Assembly: GCA_000720845.1 (NCBI GenBank)
Contig: JODU01000017.1
Span: forward strand, 62,001-126,000
Reading direction: 5' to 3'
Length of the DNA: 64,000 nucleotides
From: Kitasatospora aureofaciens
Lineage (GTDB): Bacteria > Actinomycetota > Actinomycetes > Streptomycetales > Streptomycetaceae
Shown: positions 33,769 to 41,996 of the stretch, one piece after another
Layout: each line of letters starts with the position of its first letter
Numbering within the stretch: position 1 is the first letter of the stretch
Position numbers and translations under genes: made by a program
The notes under the pieces: model-generated
Database searches by the model: none
The model's input: only the letters and a program-made list of their open reading frames with translations
Told to the model about the DNA's origin: nothing

Positions 33769-35871
33769 TTGGGACACAACAGGCGCAGACGCCCGACCGG
33801 GGCGCGGCGCGCGACCTTCGGAGCGGTCGCGCTGATACTGGGGGGCAGCGGCCTGGTGGCCGTGAACGTGTTCGCCTCGGCGACGGAGTCCGGCAACGCC
33901 GCCGTCCCCCTGGGCGGTTCCGGAGTCGCGGCCACCGTCGACTGCCCCGACCTGACCGAACGCCTCACCGCCGTTCCCGAGCAGGCCAGGCCCGAGGTCG
34001 ACACCGAACTCGCCCACCTCGACGAACAGATCGCCGCCGCCTACCGGGCCCTCCAGGACGCCGCCCGCACCGCGGACGACGGCACCCTCGACGAGGGCGC
34101 GATCCTCGACCCCCTGAAGAAGGAGCGCGCGGCGACGATCGGACGCATCGCCGCCGCTGTCGACAAGGCCGGAGACCGCCCCGAGGGCCTGGACGCCCTG
34201 GCCGAGTGCACCCTGCGCCGCACCGAGATCGCGTCGGGGGACGCGGGGAGCGGCGACCCGGACCAGCAGGGACAGGAGGAGGGGCAGGCGCAGGGCCAGA
34301 AGCAGGAACAGGGTCAGGGCCAGAGCCAGGAGCAGGGTCAGCAGGACGGCGCGGGCGAAGGGTCCGGTGACGGGCAGCAGCAGCCGGGCAACGGCGGACA
34401 GGCGGGCAACGGCCCCGTGGCGGCGGACTACGCCGACATCGAGTCCGTCCAGCCCGACGTGGTGCGGGCGCCCCGGCAGCAGAAGGCGGCCTCGACCGGC
34501 TCCTTCGCCACCAGCTGCGGAGTCAACGCCGAGGGCCGGTTCAACTCGGACAACCTGATCGCCGCCCCCGGCGTCGGCAACGGCGCCCACCACTTCCACG
34601 ACTACGTCGGCAACCAGGCCAACGACGCCTTCGCGAGCGACGAGGACCTGGCCGCCGCCGACACCAGCTGTGCCGACCAGGGCGACAAGTCCTCGTACTA
34701 CTGGCCCGTGCTACGGCTCCAGAACGGCACCGTCGAGCAGGACGCCCAGTCACCGGGCGGCGGCGTCGAGGGCAACGCGGGCGAGATCGTCACGCCGGCC
34801 GAGGTCACCCTCACCTTCGAGGGCAACGAGCGCGGCGAGGTCACGGAGATGCCGCGGCTGCTGCGCATCATCACCGGGGACGCCAAGGCGTTCGTCAACG
34901 GCAACACCAACGCGAACGCCTCCTGGAGCTGCACCGGGTTCGAGGACCGGCAGCTGAAGGACAAGTACCCGCTGTGCCCTCCGGGCAGTGACGTGGTGCG
35001 CACCTTCACCTTCCAGAGCTGCTGGGACGGCCGCAACACCGACAGCGCCAACCACCGTACCCACATGGCCTTCGCCGCCGCCGACGGCAGCTGCCCGGAC
35101 GGGTTCCGGGCCGTTCCGCGACTGGTGCAGCGGGTCGTCTACGACGTGGCCGCGCCCAGCCTGGAGGACGGGGGCAGGACCGTTCCGCTGTTCGCCGTGG
35201 ACTCCTTCCCGGAGCAGTTGCACAAGCCGGTCACCGACCACAGCGACTTCATCAACGTCTTCGACGAGGACCTGATGCGCGAGATGGTCGAGTGCATCAA
35301 CTCCGGCCGCGAGTGCGGCCCGGACGCGCCTCCGGCGTCCGAGCCGGGCGAGGGCGAGGAGCAGCCCGGCGGCGAGGGCGGCGAGGAGGGCGGCCAGACC
35401 GCCGAGCCCCCGGCCGAGCAGACCGCCACGGCCTCGGCACCCGCGGACACCGGCCAGGACGGCCAGGACCAGCAGGACGGCCGGGCAGGCGGGAAGAACG
35501 ACGGGAAGGCCCCCGCCCAGAACGAGGAGCAGAACGAGGAGCGGAACGGAGGGCGGACCGGCGGGGACGCGCCCGCACCCCCGGCCGAGGGCAAGGACGC
35601 CGATGCCTCCGCGAGCGCCGAGCCCAGGGCCGCGACGCCGGCCACCGACACCCCGGACGAGGTGAGCGGCGCCGCGGCCGCAACCGGGGCGACCGGGAAC
35701 ACCGGCAACGATGGCAACGCCGGCGGTGCCGGGCCGGCGTCCGAACCGCAGGCGCAGGGCGGGCTCGCCGAGACGGGTTCCGGGCTCGGCCTGTGGCCCG
35801 CGGCGATCGGCGGCGTGCTCTTCGCCGGTGGATGCGTGCTGCTGATCCGTTCCAGGCGGCGTGCGCTGTGA
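33769..35871 (+). CDS. Secreted, sortase-anchored DUF1996 protein
   Basis: About 700 residues. The start is the TTG at 33769: AGGAG lies six bases before it, and the earlier ATG at 33691 falls in the terminator. A signal peptide (HNRRRRPTGARRATF, then a hydrophobic stretch with VFASA) is followed by a helical region (about 60-165), a Gln/Gly/Glu-rich linker, and the DUF1996 domain (about 240-510) with NGAHHFHDYVGN, CPPGSDVVRTFTFQSCWDGR, NHRTHMAFA and HSDFINVFD. A long Gly/Glu/Asp/Ala linker then leads to LAETG, a hydrophobic segment and RSRRRAL. LAETG fits the LAxTG substrate motif of Streptomyces class E sortases, so the protein should be attached to the wall. DUF1996 has no assigned activity; fungal relatives sit beside carbohydrate-binding domains. 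Confidence 0.85.
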   Translation: MGHNRRRRPTGARRATFGAVALILGGSGLVAVNVFASATESGNAAVPLGGSGVAATVDCPDLTERLTAVPEQARPEVDTELAHLDEQIAAAYRALQDAARTADDGTLDEGAILDPLKKERAATIGRIAAAVDKAGDRPEGLDALAECTLRRTEIASGDAGSGDPDQQGQEEGQAQGQKQEQGQGQSQEQGQQDGAGEGSGDGQQQPGNGGQAGNGPVAADYADIESVQPDVVRAPRQQKAASTGSFATSCGVNAEGRFNSDNLIAAPGVGNGAHHFHDYVGNQANDAFASDEDLAAADTSCADQGDKSSYYWPVLRLQNGTVEQDAQSPGGGVEGNAGEIVTPAEVTLTFEGNERGEVTEMPRLLRIITGDAKAFVNGNTNANASWSCTGFEDRQLKDKYPLCPPGSDVVRTFTFQSCWDGRNTDSANHRTHMAFAAADGSCPDGFRAVPRLVQRVVYDVAAPSLEDGGRTVPLFAVDSFPEQLHKPVTDHSDFINVFDEDLMREMVECINSGRECGPDAPPASEPGEGEEQPGGEGGEEGGQTAEPPAEQTATASAPADTGQDGQDQQDGRAGGKNDGKAPAQNEEQNEERNGGRTGGDAPAPPAEGKDADASASAEPRAATPATDTPDEVSGAAAATGATGNTGNDGNAGGAGPASEPQAQGGLAETGSGLGLWPAAIGGVLFAGGCVLLIRSRRRAL

Positions 35872-35894
35872 CGACCGCGTCACCGGCATGACGA

Positions 35895-35927
35895 CGGGTG
35901 GGCGGGGGAAGGTCCCCCGCCCACCCG
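35895..35927. terminator. 15-bp perfect hairpin after the DUF1996 gene
   Basis: CGGGTGGGCGGGGGA (35895-35909) pairs with TCCCCCGCCCACCCG (35913-35927) around a 3-base loop, 23 bases past the stop. Confidence 0.85.
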
Positions 35928-36021
35928 CCGCGTCGAACGCGCCATCGCGGAACGGGAAGTGACTCGAATCGGGTGTTGCCAATTCCTTTACCCAGGCGCA
36001 GCCTGGTCTTCGAGTCGGCCT

Positions 36022-36035
36022 TGGGAGCGCTCCCA
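36022..36035 (+). promoter_or_regulatory. Perfect CebR operator TGGGAGCGCTCCCA
   Basis: This is the exact 14-base palindrome bound by CebR, the Streptomyces repressor that releases DNA on cello-oligosaccharides. It ends 56 bases before the AA10 gene, which fits cellulose-linked induction of that gene. Confidence 0.85.
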
Positions 36036-36091
36036 CTCGCGCTCGCGATGTCGCCGCTCCATGCAGTCCCCCCACGCGAGAGAAGGACGTC

Positions 36092-36778
36092 ATGATTTGT
36101 CATGATCACAACAATCAAAGGTCATCCGGAAGGACCCGCCGGGCGGCGACCCTCGCCCTCAGCACCCTGACCGCGGTCCTGCTCACCCTGATCCCCTGGA
36201 GCGGCACCGCTGTCGCCCACGGCTCGGTCGTCGACCCCGCCTCCCGCAACTACGGCTGCTGGGAACGCTGGGGCGACGACTTCCAGAACCCGGCCATGGC
36301 CGACGAGGACCCCATGTGCTGGCAGGCGTGGCAGGACAACCCCAACGCCATGTGGAACTGGAACGGCCTGTACCGCAACGGCTCGGCCGGTGACTTCCAG
36401 GCGGTCGTCCCCGACGGCCAGCTGTGCAGCGGCGGCCGGACCGAGAGCGGACGCTACAACTCCCTCGACGCCGTGGGCGCGTGGCAGACCACCGACGTCA
36501 CCGACGACTTCACCGTCAAGCTCTACGACCAGGCCAGCCACGGCGCCGACTACTTCCTGGTCTACGTCACCAAGCAGGGCTTCGACCCCGCCACGCAGGC
36601 CCTGACCTGGGGAGACCTCCAGCAGGTCGCGCGCACGGGCAGCTACGGGCCCAGCCAGAACTACGAGATCCCGGTGAGCACCTCGGGACTGAGCGGCCGG
36701 CACGTCGTCTACACGATCTGGCAGGCGTCGCACATGGACCAGACGTACTTCCTGTGCAGCGACGTCGACTTCGGCTGA
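36092..36778 (+). CDS. Secreted lytic polysaccharide monooxygenase, AA10
   Basis: 228 residues. A copper enzyme that oxidatively cleaves crystalline cellulose or chitin. The signal peptide ends AVA, so mature residue 1 is His43, one half of the copper histidine brace (HGSVVDPASRNYGC). The second brace ligand is His150 in YDQASHGADYF. The sequence is close to the single-domain Streptomyces LPMO10B type (CWQAWQDNPNAMWNWNGLYR, CSGGR, QASHMDQTYFLCSDVDFG); there is no binding module. LPMO10B of S. coelicolor is active on both cellulose and chitin. The CebR box argues for a cellulose role. ATG 36092 with AGAAGGA upstream. Confidence 0.93.
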   Translation: MICHDHNNQRSSGRTRRAATLALSTLTAVLLTLIPWSGTAVAHGSVVDPASRNYGCWERWGDDFQNPAMADEDPMCWQAWQDNPNAMWNWNGLYRNGSAGDFQAVVPDGQLCSGGRTESGRYNSLDAVGAWQTTDVTDDFTVKLYDQASHGADYFLVYVTKQGFDPATQALTWGDLQQVARTGSYGPSQNYEIPVSTSGLSGRHVVYTIWQASHMDQTYFLCSDVDFG

Positions 36779-36799
36779 CCCGCGTCACTCCCCCCACAT

Positions 36800-36854
36800 C
36801 CCCGCCGGGTGCGCCGCACCCGGCGGGGGCACCGGTCGTGCGACCGGTGCCCCC
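36800..36854. terminator. Twin hairpins after the AA10 gene
   Basis: First hairpin: CCCCGCCGGGTG (36800-36811) with CACCCGGCGGGG (36817-36828). Second: GGGGGCACCGGTC (36825-36837) with GACCGGTGCCCCC (36842-36854). The two overlap by a few bases, so they may be alternatives. Confidence 0.75.
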
Positions 36855-36897
36855 GAACCGCCCCGTGTCCGCTCCCGGGTGCGGTATACGTCCCCTC

Positions 36898-38586
36898 ATG
36901 GACTACTACGACCTGGGTGGCCACGGGCGCCCCGTGACGACCTCGTCGCCCGAGGCCCAGCGGTGGTTCGACCGCGGGTTGGTGTGGACGTACGCCTTCC
37001 ATCACGAGGAGGCCGTCGCGTGCTTCGAGACCGCCGCCGCGGCCGACCCGGACTGCGCCATGGCCCACTGGGGCATCGCCCACGCGCTCGGCCCCAACTA
37101 CAACAAGCCCTGGGAGGCCTTCGACACCGAGGAGCTGACCCGGACCGTCGACCGCACCCACGCCGCCGTCGAACGCGCCCACGGCCTGGCGGGCCGGGCC
37201 ACTCCGGTCGAGCGGGCCCTGATCGGCGCCCTGCGCGCCCGCTACCCGCAGGCGAGCGCCGTCGAGGACTGCTCGGTGTGGAACGCGCCGTACGCCGACA
37301 GCATGCGCGCCGTGTACGAACTGGCCCCCGACGACCTGGACGTGGCCACCCTCTACGCGGACGCCCTGATGAACCTGACGCCCTGGCGGCTGTGGGACCT
37401 GCGCACCGGGCTGCCCGCCGAGGGCGCGCGCACCCTGGCGGCGAAGGAGGTGCTGGACCGGGCCCTGGCCGCCGACGGAGGCCGCGACCACCCCGGCGTA
37501 CTGCACCTCTGCATCCACCTGATGGAGATGTCGCCCACCCCCGAGGCGGCCCTCACGGTCGCCGACCGGCTGCGCGGCCTGGTCCCGGACGCGGGACATC
37601 TCCTGCACATGCCGTCGCACCTCGAAGTGCTGTGCGGCGACTACCGCCGTGTGGTGTCGGACAACGAGGCCGCGATCGCCGCCGACGAGAAGTACCGCGC
37701 TCGGTCGGGGGCGATGAACTTCTACACCCTCTACCGCGCGCACAACCACCACTTCAGGATCTACGGGGCGATGTTCCTGGGGCAGTACCGGGTCGCCCTC
37801 GACACCGCGGCTCGCCTGGAGGCGTCCGTTCCCGAGGAACTGCTGCGGGTGGAGAGCCCGCCGATGGCCGACTGGCTCGAGGGCTTCCTGGCCATGCGGG
37901 TGCACGTCCTGATCCGCTTCGGCCGCTGGGCGGACATCCTCGCCCTGCCCCGGCCGGCCGACCCCCGCCTGTACTGCGTGACGACCGCGATGCTGCACTA
38001 CGCCCGCGGCGTCGCCCTCTCGGCCACCGGCCGGATCGCGCAGGCGGAGACAGAACGCGAACTGTTCCGCGAGGCCGTCGCCCGGGTGCCGGAGTCCCGG
38101 ACGCTGTTCAACAACACCTGTGCCGACATCCTCGCCATCGCCTCGGCCATGCTCGACGGCGAACTGGAGTACCGCAGGGGCGACCACGCCGCCGCCTTCG
38201 CCGCCCTGGAGCGCTCGATCGAGCTGGACGACAGCCTCCCCTACGACGAGCCCTGGGGGTGGATGCAGCCCACCCGGCACGCCTACGGCGCCCTGCTCCT
38301 GGAACAGGGCCGGATCACCGAGGCCGAGGCGGTCTACCGGGCCGACCTGGGCCTGGACGACACCCTGCCCCGCCCGCTCCAGCACCCGAACAACGTCTGG
38401 GCGCTGCACGGGCTCCACGAGTGCCTGGTGCGGCTGGGCAGGGCGGGCCAGGCGCGGATCGTGGCGCAGCAGCTGAAGCTCGCCGCCGCGCTGGCGGACG
38501 TACCGGTCGAGGCGTCCTGCTTCTGCCGGCTCGACACCTTCCCGGCCGCCGGTGGCGGGTCCGGCTGCTGCGCCACGGACCACTGA
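36898..38586 (+). CDS. TPR-repeat protein of unknown function
   Basis: 562 residues, no signal peptide. Tetratricopeptide-like repeats occur through most of it (EEAVACFETAAAADPDCAMAHW, AAFAALERSIELDDSLPYDE, ITEAEAVYRADLGLDD). A His-rich centre has HLCIHLMEMS, HLLHMPSHLEVLCGDY and RAHNHHFRIYGAM, and the C-terminus is Cys-rich (EASCFCR, GSGCCATDH). The conserved His/Cys positions suggest metal binding, but the activity is unknown; relatives are annotated only as TPR proteins. The ATG has no ribosome site and follows GGTATACGT, so the transcript may be leaderless. Confidence 0.78.
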   Translation: MDYYDLGGHGRPVTTSSPEAQRWFDRGLVWTYAFHHEEAVACFETAAAADPDCAMAHWGIAHALGPNYNKPWEAFDTEELTRTVDRTHAAVERAHGLAGRATPVERALIGALRARYPQASAVEDCSVWNAPYADSMRAVYELAPDDLDVATLYADALMNLTPWRLWDLRTGLPAEGARTLAAKEVLDRALAADGGRDHPGVLHLCIHLMEMSPTPEAALTVADRLRGLVPDAGHLLHMPSHLEVLCGDYRRVVSDNEAAIAADEKYRARSGAMNFYTLYRAHNHHFRIYGAMFLGQYRVALDTAARLEASVPEELLRVESPPMADWLEGFLAMRVHVLIRFGRWADILALPRPADPRLYCVTTAMLHYARGVALSATGRIAQAETERELFREAVARVPESRTLFNNTCADILAIASAMLDGELEYRRGDHAAAFAALERSIELDDSLPYDEPWGWMQPTRHAYGALLLEQGRITEAEAVYRADLGLDDTLPRPLQHPNNVWALHGLHECLVRLGRAGQARIVAQQLKLAAALADVPVEASCFCRLDTFPAAGGGSGCCATDH

Positions 38587-38627
38587 GTCCGCCGGGCCCG
38601 TTCCGGGGCACGGGACCGGGACGCGCG

Positions 38628-39203
38628 TCAGACGTTGACGCCGAAGTCCGCGGCGATGCCGGCGAGGCCCGAGGCGTAGCCCTGCCCGACGGCCCGGAAC
38701 TTCCACTCGGCGCCGTGCCGGTACAGCTCGCCGAAGACCATCGCGGTCTCGGTCGAGGCGTCCTCGGACAGGTCGTAGCGGGCGAGCTCCTGGTTGTTCG
38801 CCTGGTTGACGACCCGGATGAAGGCGTTGCGGACCTGGCCGAAGCTCTGGCCGCGGTTCTCCGCGTCGTGGATGGACACCGGGAAGACGATCCGGTCCAC
38901 CTCGGCCGGGACCGTGGCGAGGTTCACCTTGACCGCTTCGTCGTCGCCCTCGCCCTCACCGGTGAGGTTGTCACCGGTGTGCTCGACCGAGCCGTCCGGG
39001 CTGGTGAGGTTGTTGTAGAAGACGAAGTGCCCGTCCGAGATCACCTTGCCCGACGCGTCGAGGAGCAGCGCGGACGCGTCGAGGTCGTAGTCGGTGCCGG
39101 TCGTGGTGCGCACGTCCCAGCCCAGACCCACCAGCACGGCGGTCAGGCCGGGCGCCTCCTTGCTGAGCGAGACGTTGCCGCCCTTGGCCAGGGAAACTCC
39201 CAC
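38628..39203 (-). CDS. terD: TerD-family protein (tellurium/stress-linked calcium-binding)
   Basis: 191 residues with the whole TerD fold: GVSLAKGGNVSLSKEAPGLT, VGLGWDVRTTTGTDYDLDAS, LLDASGKVISDGHFVFYNNL, SPDGSVEHTGDNLTGEGEGDDE (acidic calcium-binding loops) and KFRAVGQGYASGL. TerD proteins bind calcium and are linked to tellurite resistance, phage inhibition and, in Streptomyces, cell morphology. Streptomyces have many copies, so the exact role is open. The GTG at 39203 has AAGGAG six bases upstream. Confidence 0.92.
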   Translation of the reverse strand: MGVSLAKGGNVSLSKEAPGLTAVLVGLGWDVRTTTGTDYDLDASALLLDASGKVISDGHFVFYNNLTSPDGSVEHTGDNLTGEGEGDDEAVKVNLATVPAEVDRIVFPVSIHDAENRGQSFGQVRNAFIRVVNQANNQELARYDLSEDASTETAMVFGELYRHGAEWKFRAVGQGYASGLAGIAADFGVNV

Positions 39204-39257
39204 GGTGTTCTCCTTCGTCCTCGTCGTGTTCGCTGCGTTCCGGGTACCCGCTGTCAA

Positions 39258-39286
39258 TCTACAGCACTGTAGAAGAAAGGCTTCTA
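39258..39286 (+). promoter_or_regulatory. BlaI-type operator: two nested inverted repeats
   Basis: TCTACAGCACTGTAGA (39258-39273) is a near-perfect palindrome around CA, of the TACA-n-TGTA type bound by BlaI/MecI repressors. It overlaps a second inverted repeat, TAGAAG-aaagg-CTTCTA (39270-39286). Both lie 47-75 bases before the BlaI-like gene and 55-83 bases before the divergent terD start. Confidence 0.65.
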
Positions 39287-39332
39287 TACGATGTCGCTCC
39301 GGAAGACGATCGGCGGCGGAAGGAGGCGGGCC

Positions 39333-39719
39333 GTGACGGATGACCGGCGTCCGCGGCGACGGGGCCAGGGCGAGCTGGAAGGGCTGGTGCTGTCCGCGCT
39401 GCGTGAGGCGGACGGCCCCGCGACGGCCGGCTGGGTGCAGGAGCGCCTCGGCGGCGACCTCGCCTACACCACGGTGATCACGATCCTGACCCGGCTCCTC
39501 GAGAAGGGCGCCGTCAGCCGTGAGCGCGCGGGCCGGTCCTTCGCCTGGACACCCGCCTCGGACCAGGCGGGCCTGGCCGCGCGGAAGATGCGCAAGGTGC
39601 TGGACGCGGAGAGCGACCGGGAAGCGGTTCTGGCCAGCTTCGTCACGGGCCTCGACCCCGACGACGAGCGGCTGCTGCGCGAACTGCTCGGACAGGCGCG
39701 CGCCGCGGAGGACGGCTGA
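39333..39719 (+). CDS. BlaI/MecI-family transcriptional regulator
   Basis: 128 residues. Winged helix-turn-helix of the Penicillinase_R family: ELEGLVLSALREADGPATAG, WVQERLGGDLAYTTVITIL, TRLLEKGAVSRERAGRSFAW and a C-terminal dimerisation helix. AGGAGG lies just before the GTG at 39333; an ATG at 39291 is in frame but lacks such a site. It is paired with an M56 peptidase gene eight bases downstream, as blaI with blaR1, though no beta-lactamase is nearby. The operator upstream suggests autorepression. Confidence 0.88.
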   Translation: MTDDRRPRRRGQGELEGLVLSALREADGPATAGWVQERLGGDLAYTTVITILTRLLEKGAVSRERAGRSFAWTPASDQAGLAARKMRKVLDAESDREAVLASFVTGLDPDDERLLRELLGQARAAEDG

Positions 39720-39726
39720 CACCGTT

Positions 39727-40659
39727 ATGGGGGTCTTCGTCTTCCTGCCGCTGGTCCTGCCGCTGACGGCGTGGCCGATCGCCAGGCTCGCCGAGCAGCA
39801 CCTGCACCCGCGGACCGCGACCAGGCTGCTCACCGCCGTCGCCGCCGTGATGGCCCTGTGCAGCACCGTGTGCCTGGCCCTGGTGATGGTGGTCGGCACC
39901 GCGCAACTGCCCGGCAACCCGCTGCCCGACGGCTGGTCGGACCCCGAGGTGCGGGCGGCGGTGCCCTACGACGAGGTCGTCGGCAAGGCGGCCATTCCCG
40001 CGCTCTGCGCCGTGGTCGCGGCCTCGGCGCGGGCCCTGTGGCGGCACGGCAGGGTGCGCCGCCGCGCCCACCGCGCACTGGCCGGGCTGCCGGGCACGGG
40101 GGTGGCCGTACTGCCGGACGACGTGCCCTACGCGTACGCGCTGCCCGGGGGACGCCGGGACCGCGTGGTGGTGAGCACGGCCCTGCTCGACTGCCTCGAA
40201 CCGGGCGAGCGGCGCGCCCTGTTCGCCCATGAGCGCGCCCACCTCGCCGCCGGTCACCACCGCTTCCTCCTCGCCGTCCGGCTCGCCGCGCTGGCCAACC
40301 CGTTCCTGCGCCCCCTGCGGACGGCCGTGTCCTACACGGCGGAGCGGTGGGCGGACGAGGCGGCCGCACGGGCGGTCGGTGACCGTCGCGCGGTGGCGAC
40401 CGCGATCGGCAAGGCGGCCCTCGTCTCCCGCGGCACCCCCGTCGCCACCCTCGCCGGCCTCGCGGCGCCCGGCCCGGTGCCGCGCCGGGTGGCTGCCCTG
40501 CTGGGGCCCGCTCCCACCGTCCGCACCTGGCCCCCGGTGTTCACCTCGGTGGGTCTGGCCGCGTGGGCGGCGGCCGCCGGAACCGCAGTCTCGGCGATGT
40601 CCTCCGCGAACGCCGCCGTCACGATGTTCCTCATCCTGCGGGCCGCGACGCCGTTCTGA
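39727..40659 (+). CDS. M56-family membrane metallopeptidase
   Basis: 310 residues. Several membrane helices (VFVFLPLVLPLTAWPIA, LLTAVAAVMALCS, FTSVGLAAWAAAAG) surround a zinc site HERAH (168-172) with a later YTAERWADEAA block that supplies the third ligand. It resembles the protease part of BlaR1/MecR1 but lacks the penicillin-sensing domain, as in most Streptomyces BlaI-M56 pairs. It probably cleaves the BlaI-like repressor or another membrane substrate in response to an unknown signal. Confidence 0.85.
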   Translation: MGVFVFLPLVLPLTAWPIARLAEQHLHPRTATRLLTAVAAVMALCSTVCLALVMVVGTAQLPGNPLPDGWSDPEVRAAVPYDEVVGKAAIPALCAVVAASARALWRHGRVRRRAHRALAGLPGTGVAVLPDDVPYAYALPGGRRDRVVVSTALLDCLEPGERRALFAHERAHLAAGHHRFLLAVRLAALANPFLRPLRTAVSYTAERWADEAAARAVGDRRAVATAIGKAALVSRGTPVATLAGLAAPGPVPRRVAALLGPAPTVRTWPPVFTSVGLAAWAAAAGTAVSAMSSANAAVTMFLILRAATPF

Positions 40660-41002
40660 GCGCCCTTCACTCCCTGACGCGAGCCGGCGGGGAAACGCGC
40701 AGGTCACAGAAGTGCCGCCGGAACTTCCTCACTCGATCGGGTGAGTGACCCATCCGGAACGGGGCCCGCTCCGGATTCCCCGTGTGAGGGAAGAACCGGG
40801 ACCACGCAGACAGCGAACCGGCGGCTGACCCCGGATCCGGATCGGCCGGTCGCCGCGTAACGGCATCGCGCACTCGGCGACCCGCCGCACACCACTTCGA
40901 CTCCGCACCACTGCTCAGCACCACTACCACTCAGCACCACTGCCGCGACCACTGCTCCGTACCGACGCAGCCTCGTGCTGCCCGTTTTCAGGGAGATCCT
41001 CC
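40660..41002. other. Intergenic region upstream of the fasciclin gene
   Basis: No gene seen. It holds an 18-base near-palindrome at 40728-40745 and, at about 40899-40955, a low-complexity stretch with repeated CAGCACCACT-like words of no clear meaning. Confidence 0.55.
40728..40745. promoter_or_regulatory. Near-palindrome CTCACTCGATCGGGTGAG
   Basis: Eighteen bases with 16 symmetric positions centred on the GATC. A promoter-like GGAAC stands at 40720-40724. This may be an operator; the regulator is unknown. Confidence 0.35.
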
Positions 41003-41662
41003 ATGAACGCCCGTATCCGCCACTCCGCTGTCGCCGTCGTCGCGGCCGCCGTCCTGCCCCTGTCCCTGGCCGCCTGTTCCGACGACGGCGACAGCGGCTC
41101 CTCGGACTCCGCCCAGTCCGCCTCCTCGGCCCCGGCGACGGGCGACGACCAGTCGGCCGACAGCTCCGGCGGCGCGGCGGACACCGACGAGCCGTTCGGC
41201 CCGGCCTGCTCCACGGTGCCGAAGGAGGGCGCCGGTTCGTTCGGCGGCATGGCCAAGGACCCGGTCGCCACGGCCGCCTCGAACAACCCGGCCCTGTCCA
41301 CGCTGGTGTCGGCGGTGAAGAAGGCCGGTCTGGTCGACACGCTCAACAACGCCGAGAACATCACCGTGTTCGCGCCGACCAACGACGCCTTCGCCAAGAT
41401 CCCGAAGGCCGACCTGGACAAGGTCCTGAACGACAAGGCGATGCTCACCGGCATCCTGACCTACCACGTCGTGGGCCAGAAGCTCGCGCCCGCGGACCTG
41501 GAGAACGGCACCTTCGACACGCTGCGGAAGTCCCGGCTGACCACCTCGGGCTCGGACGAGTCGTACAAGGTCAACCACTCCGCCAAGGTCGTCTGCGGCA
41601 ACGTGAAGACCGCGAACGCCGACGTCCACATCATCGACACCGTCCTCATGCCGAAGAGCTGA
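41003..41662 (+). CDS. Fasciclin-domain lipoprotein
   Basis: 219 residues. Signal with lipobox (LPLSLAAC, Cys25), then a disordered Ser/Asp/Ala-rich spacer, then one FAS1 domain (about 75-219): ATAASNNPALSTLVSAVKKA, NITVFAPTNDAFAKIP, LTYHVVGQKL and the closing DVHIIDTVLMP. FAS1 domains mediate adhesion; this would be tethered to the outer membrane face with the domain in or beyond the wall. ATG 41003 with GGGAGA upstream. Confidence 0.9.
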   Translation: MNARIRHSAVAVVAAAVLPLSLAACSDDGDSGSSDSAQSASSAPATGDDQSADSSGGAADTDEPFGPACSTVPKEGAGSFGGMAKDPVATAASNNPALSTLVSAVKKAGLVDTLNNAENITVFAPTNDAFAKIPKADLDKVLNDKAMLTGILTYHVVGQKLAPADLENGTFDTLRKSRLTTSGSDESYKVNHSAKVVCGNVKTANADVHIIDTVLMPKS

Positions 41663-41702
41663 GGCGCGCGAACGGGTGTGGCGGCCGGAGAAGGCCGGGG
41701 GA

Positions 41703-41723
41703 GCGGGCCGGGCAGCGGCCCGC
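41703..41723. terminator. Hairpin after the fasciclin gene
   Basis: GCGGGCC (41703-41709) pairs with GGCCCGC (41717-41723), 7-base loop, in a C/G-rich stretch 41 bases past the stop. Confidence 0.45.
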
Positions 41724-41775
41724 CCCCCGGCGGGGCGGTGACCCTGTGGTAGCTTGCGCAAGCCAGTCGAACCCA

Positions 41776-41925
41776 CCTGGTGGGTCAGGGAATCCGGTGC
41801 GAATCCGGAGCTGACGCGCAGCGGTGAGGGGGACGGGCGGGACACGGGCCACTGGGCGGCGTACGCCGTCCGGGAAGGCGTCCCGTCCGGTCGATCCCGA
41901 GTCCGAAGACCTGCTGGCACCCGTG
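41776..41925 (+). promoter_or_regulatory. Cobalamin (adenosylcobalamin) riboswitch
   Basis: The conserved blocks occur in order: GGAATCCGGTGCGAATCCGG, GCTGACGCGCAGCGGTGAG, GCCACTGGGC (B12 box), GGGAAGGCG and finally GAGTCCGAAGACCTGCT. This is the usual cobalamin riboswitch layout. It lies directly upstream of a three-gene importer, whose binding protein starts 70 bases later, so B12 would shut down its own uptake genes. Ends are approximate. Confidence 0.92.
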
Positions 41926-41996
41926 CCGCGTGCGGCGCGGGCCGCATCGTACGGACGGGCTTCGCGCATGAGCCCTCGACGCCAGAGGATCCTCCC

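Noticed and set aside
40899..40955. CAGCACCACT-like repeated words as a functional repeat array
   Set aside because: Irregular spacing and imperfect copies; probably low-complexity sequence.
41754..41996. Upstream extension of the cobalamin-binding lipoprotein frame
   Set aside because: It overlaps the riboswitch aptamer; the signal peptide begins only after the TTG at 41997.
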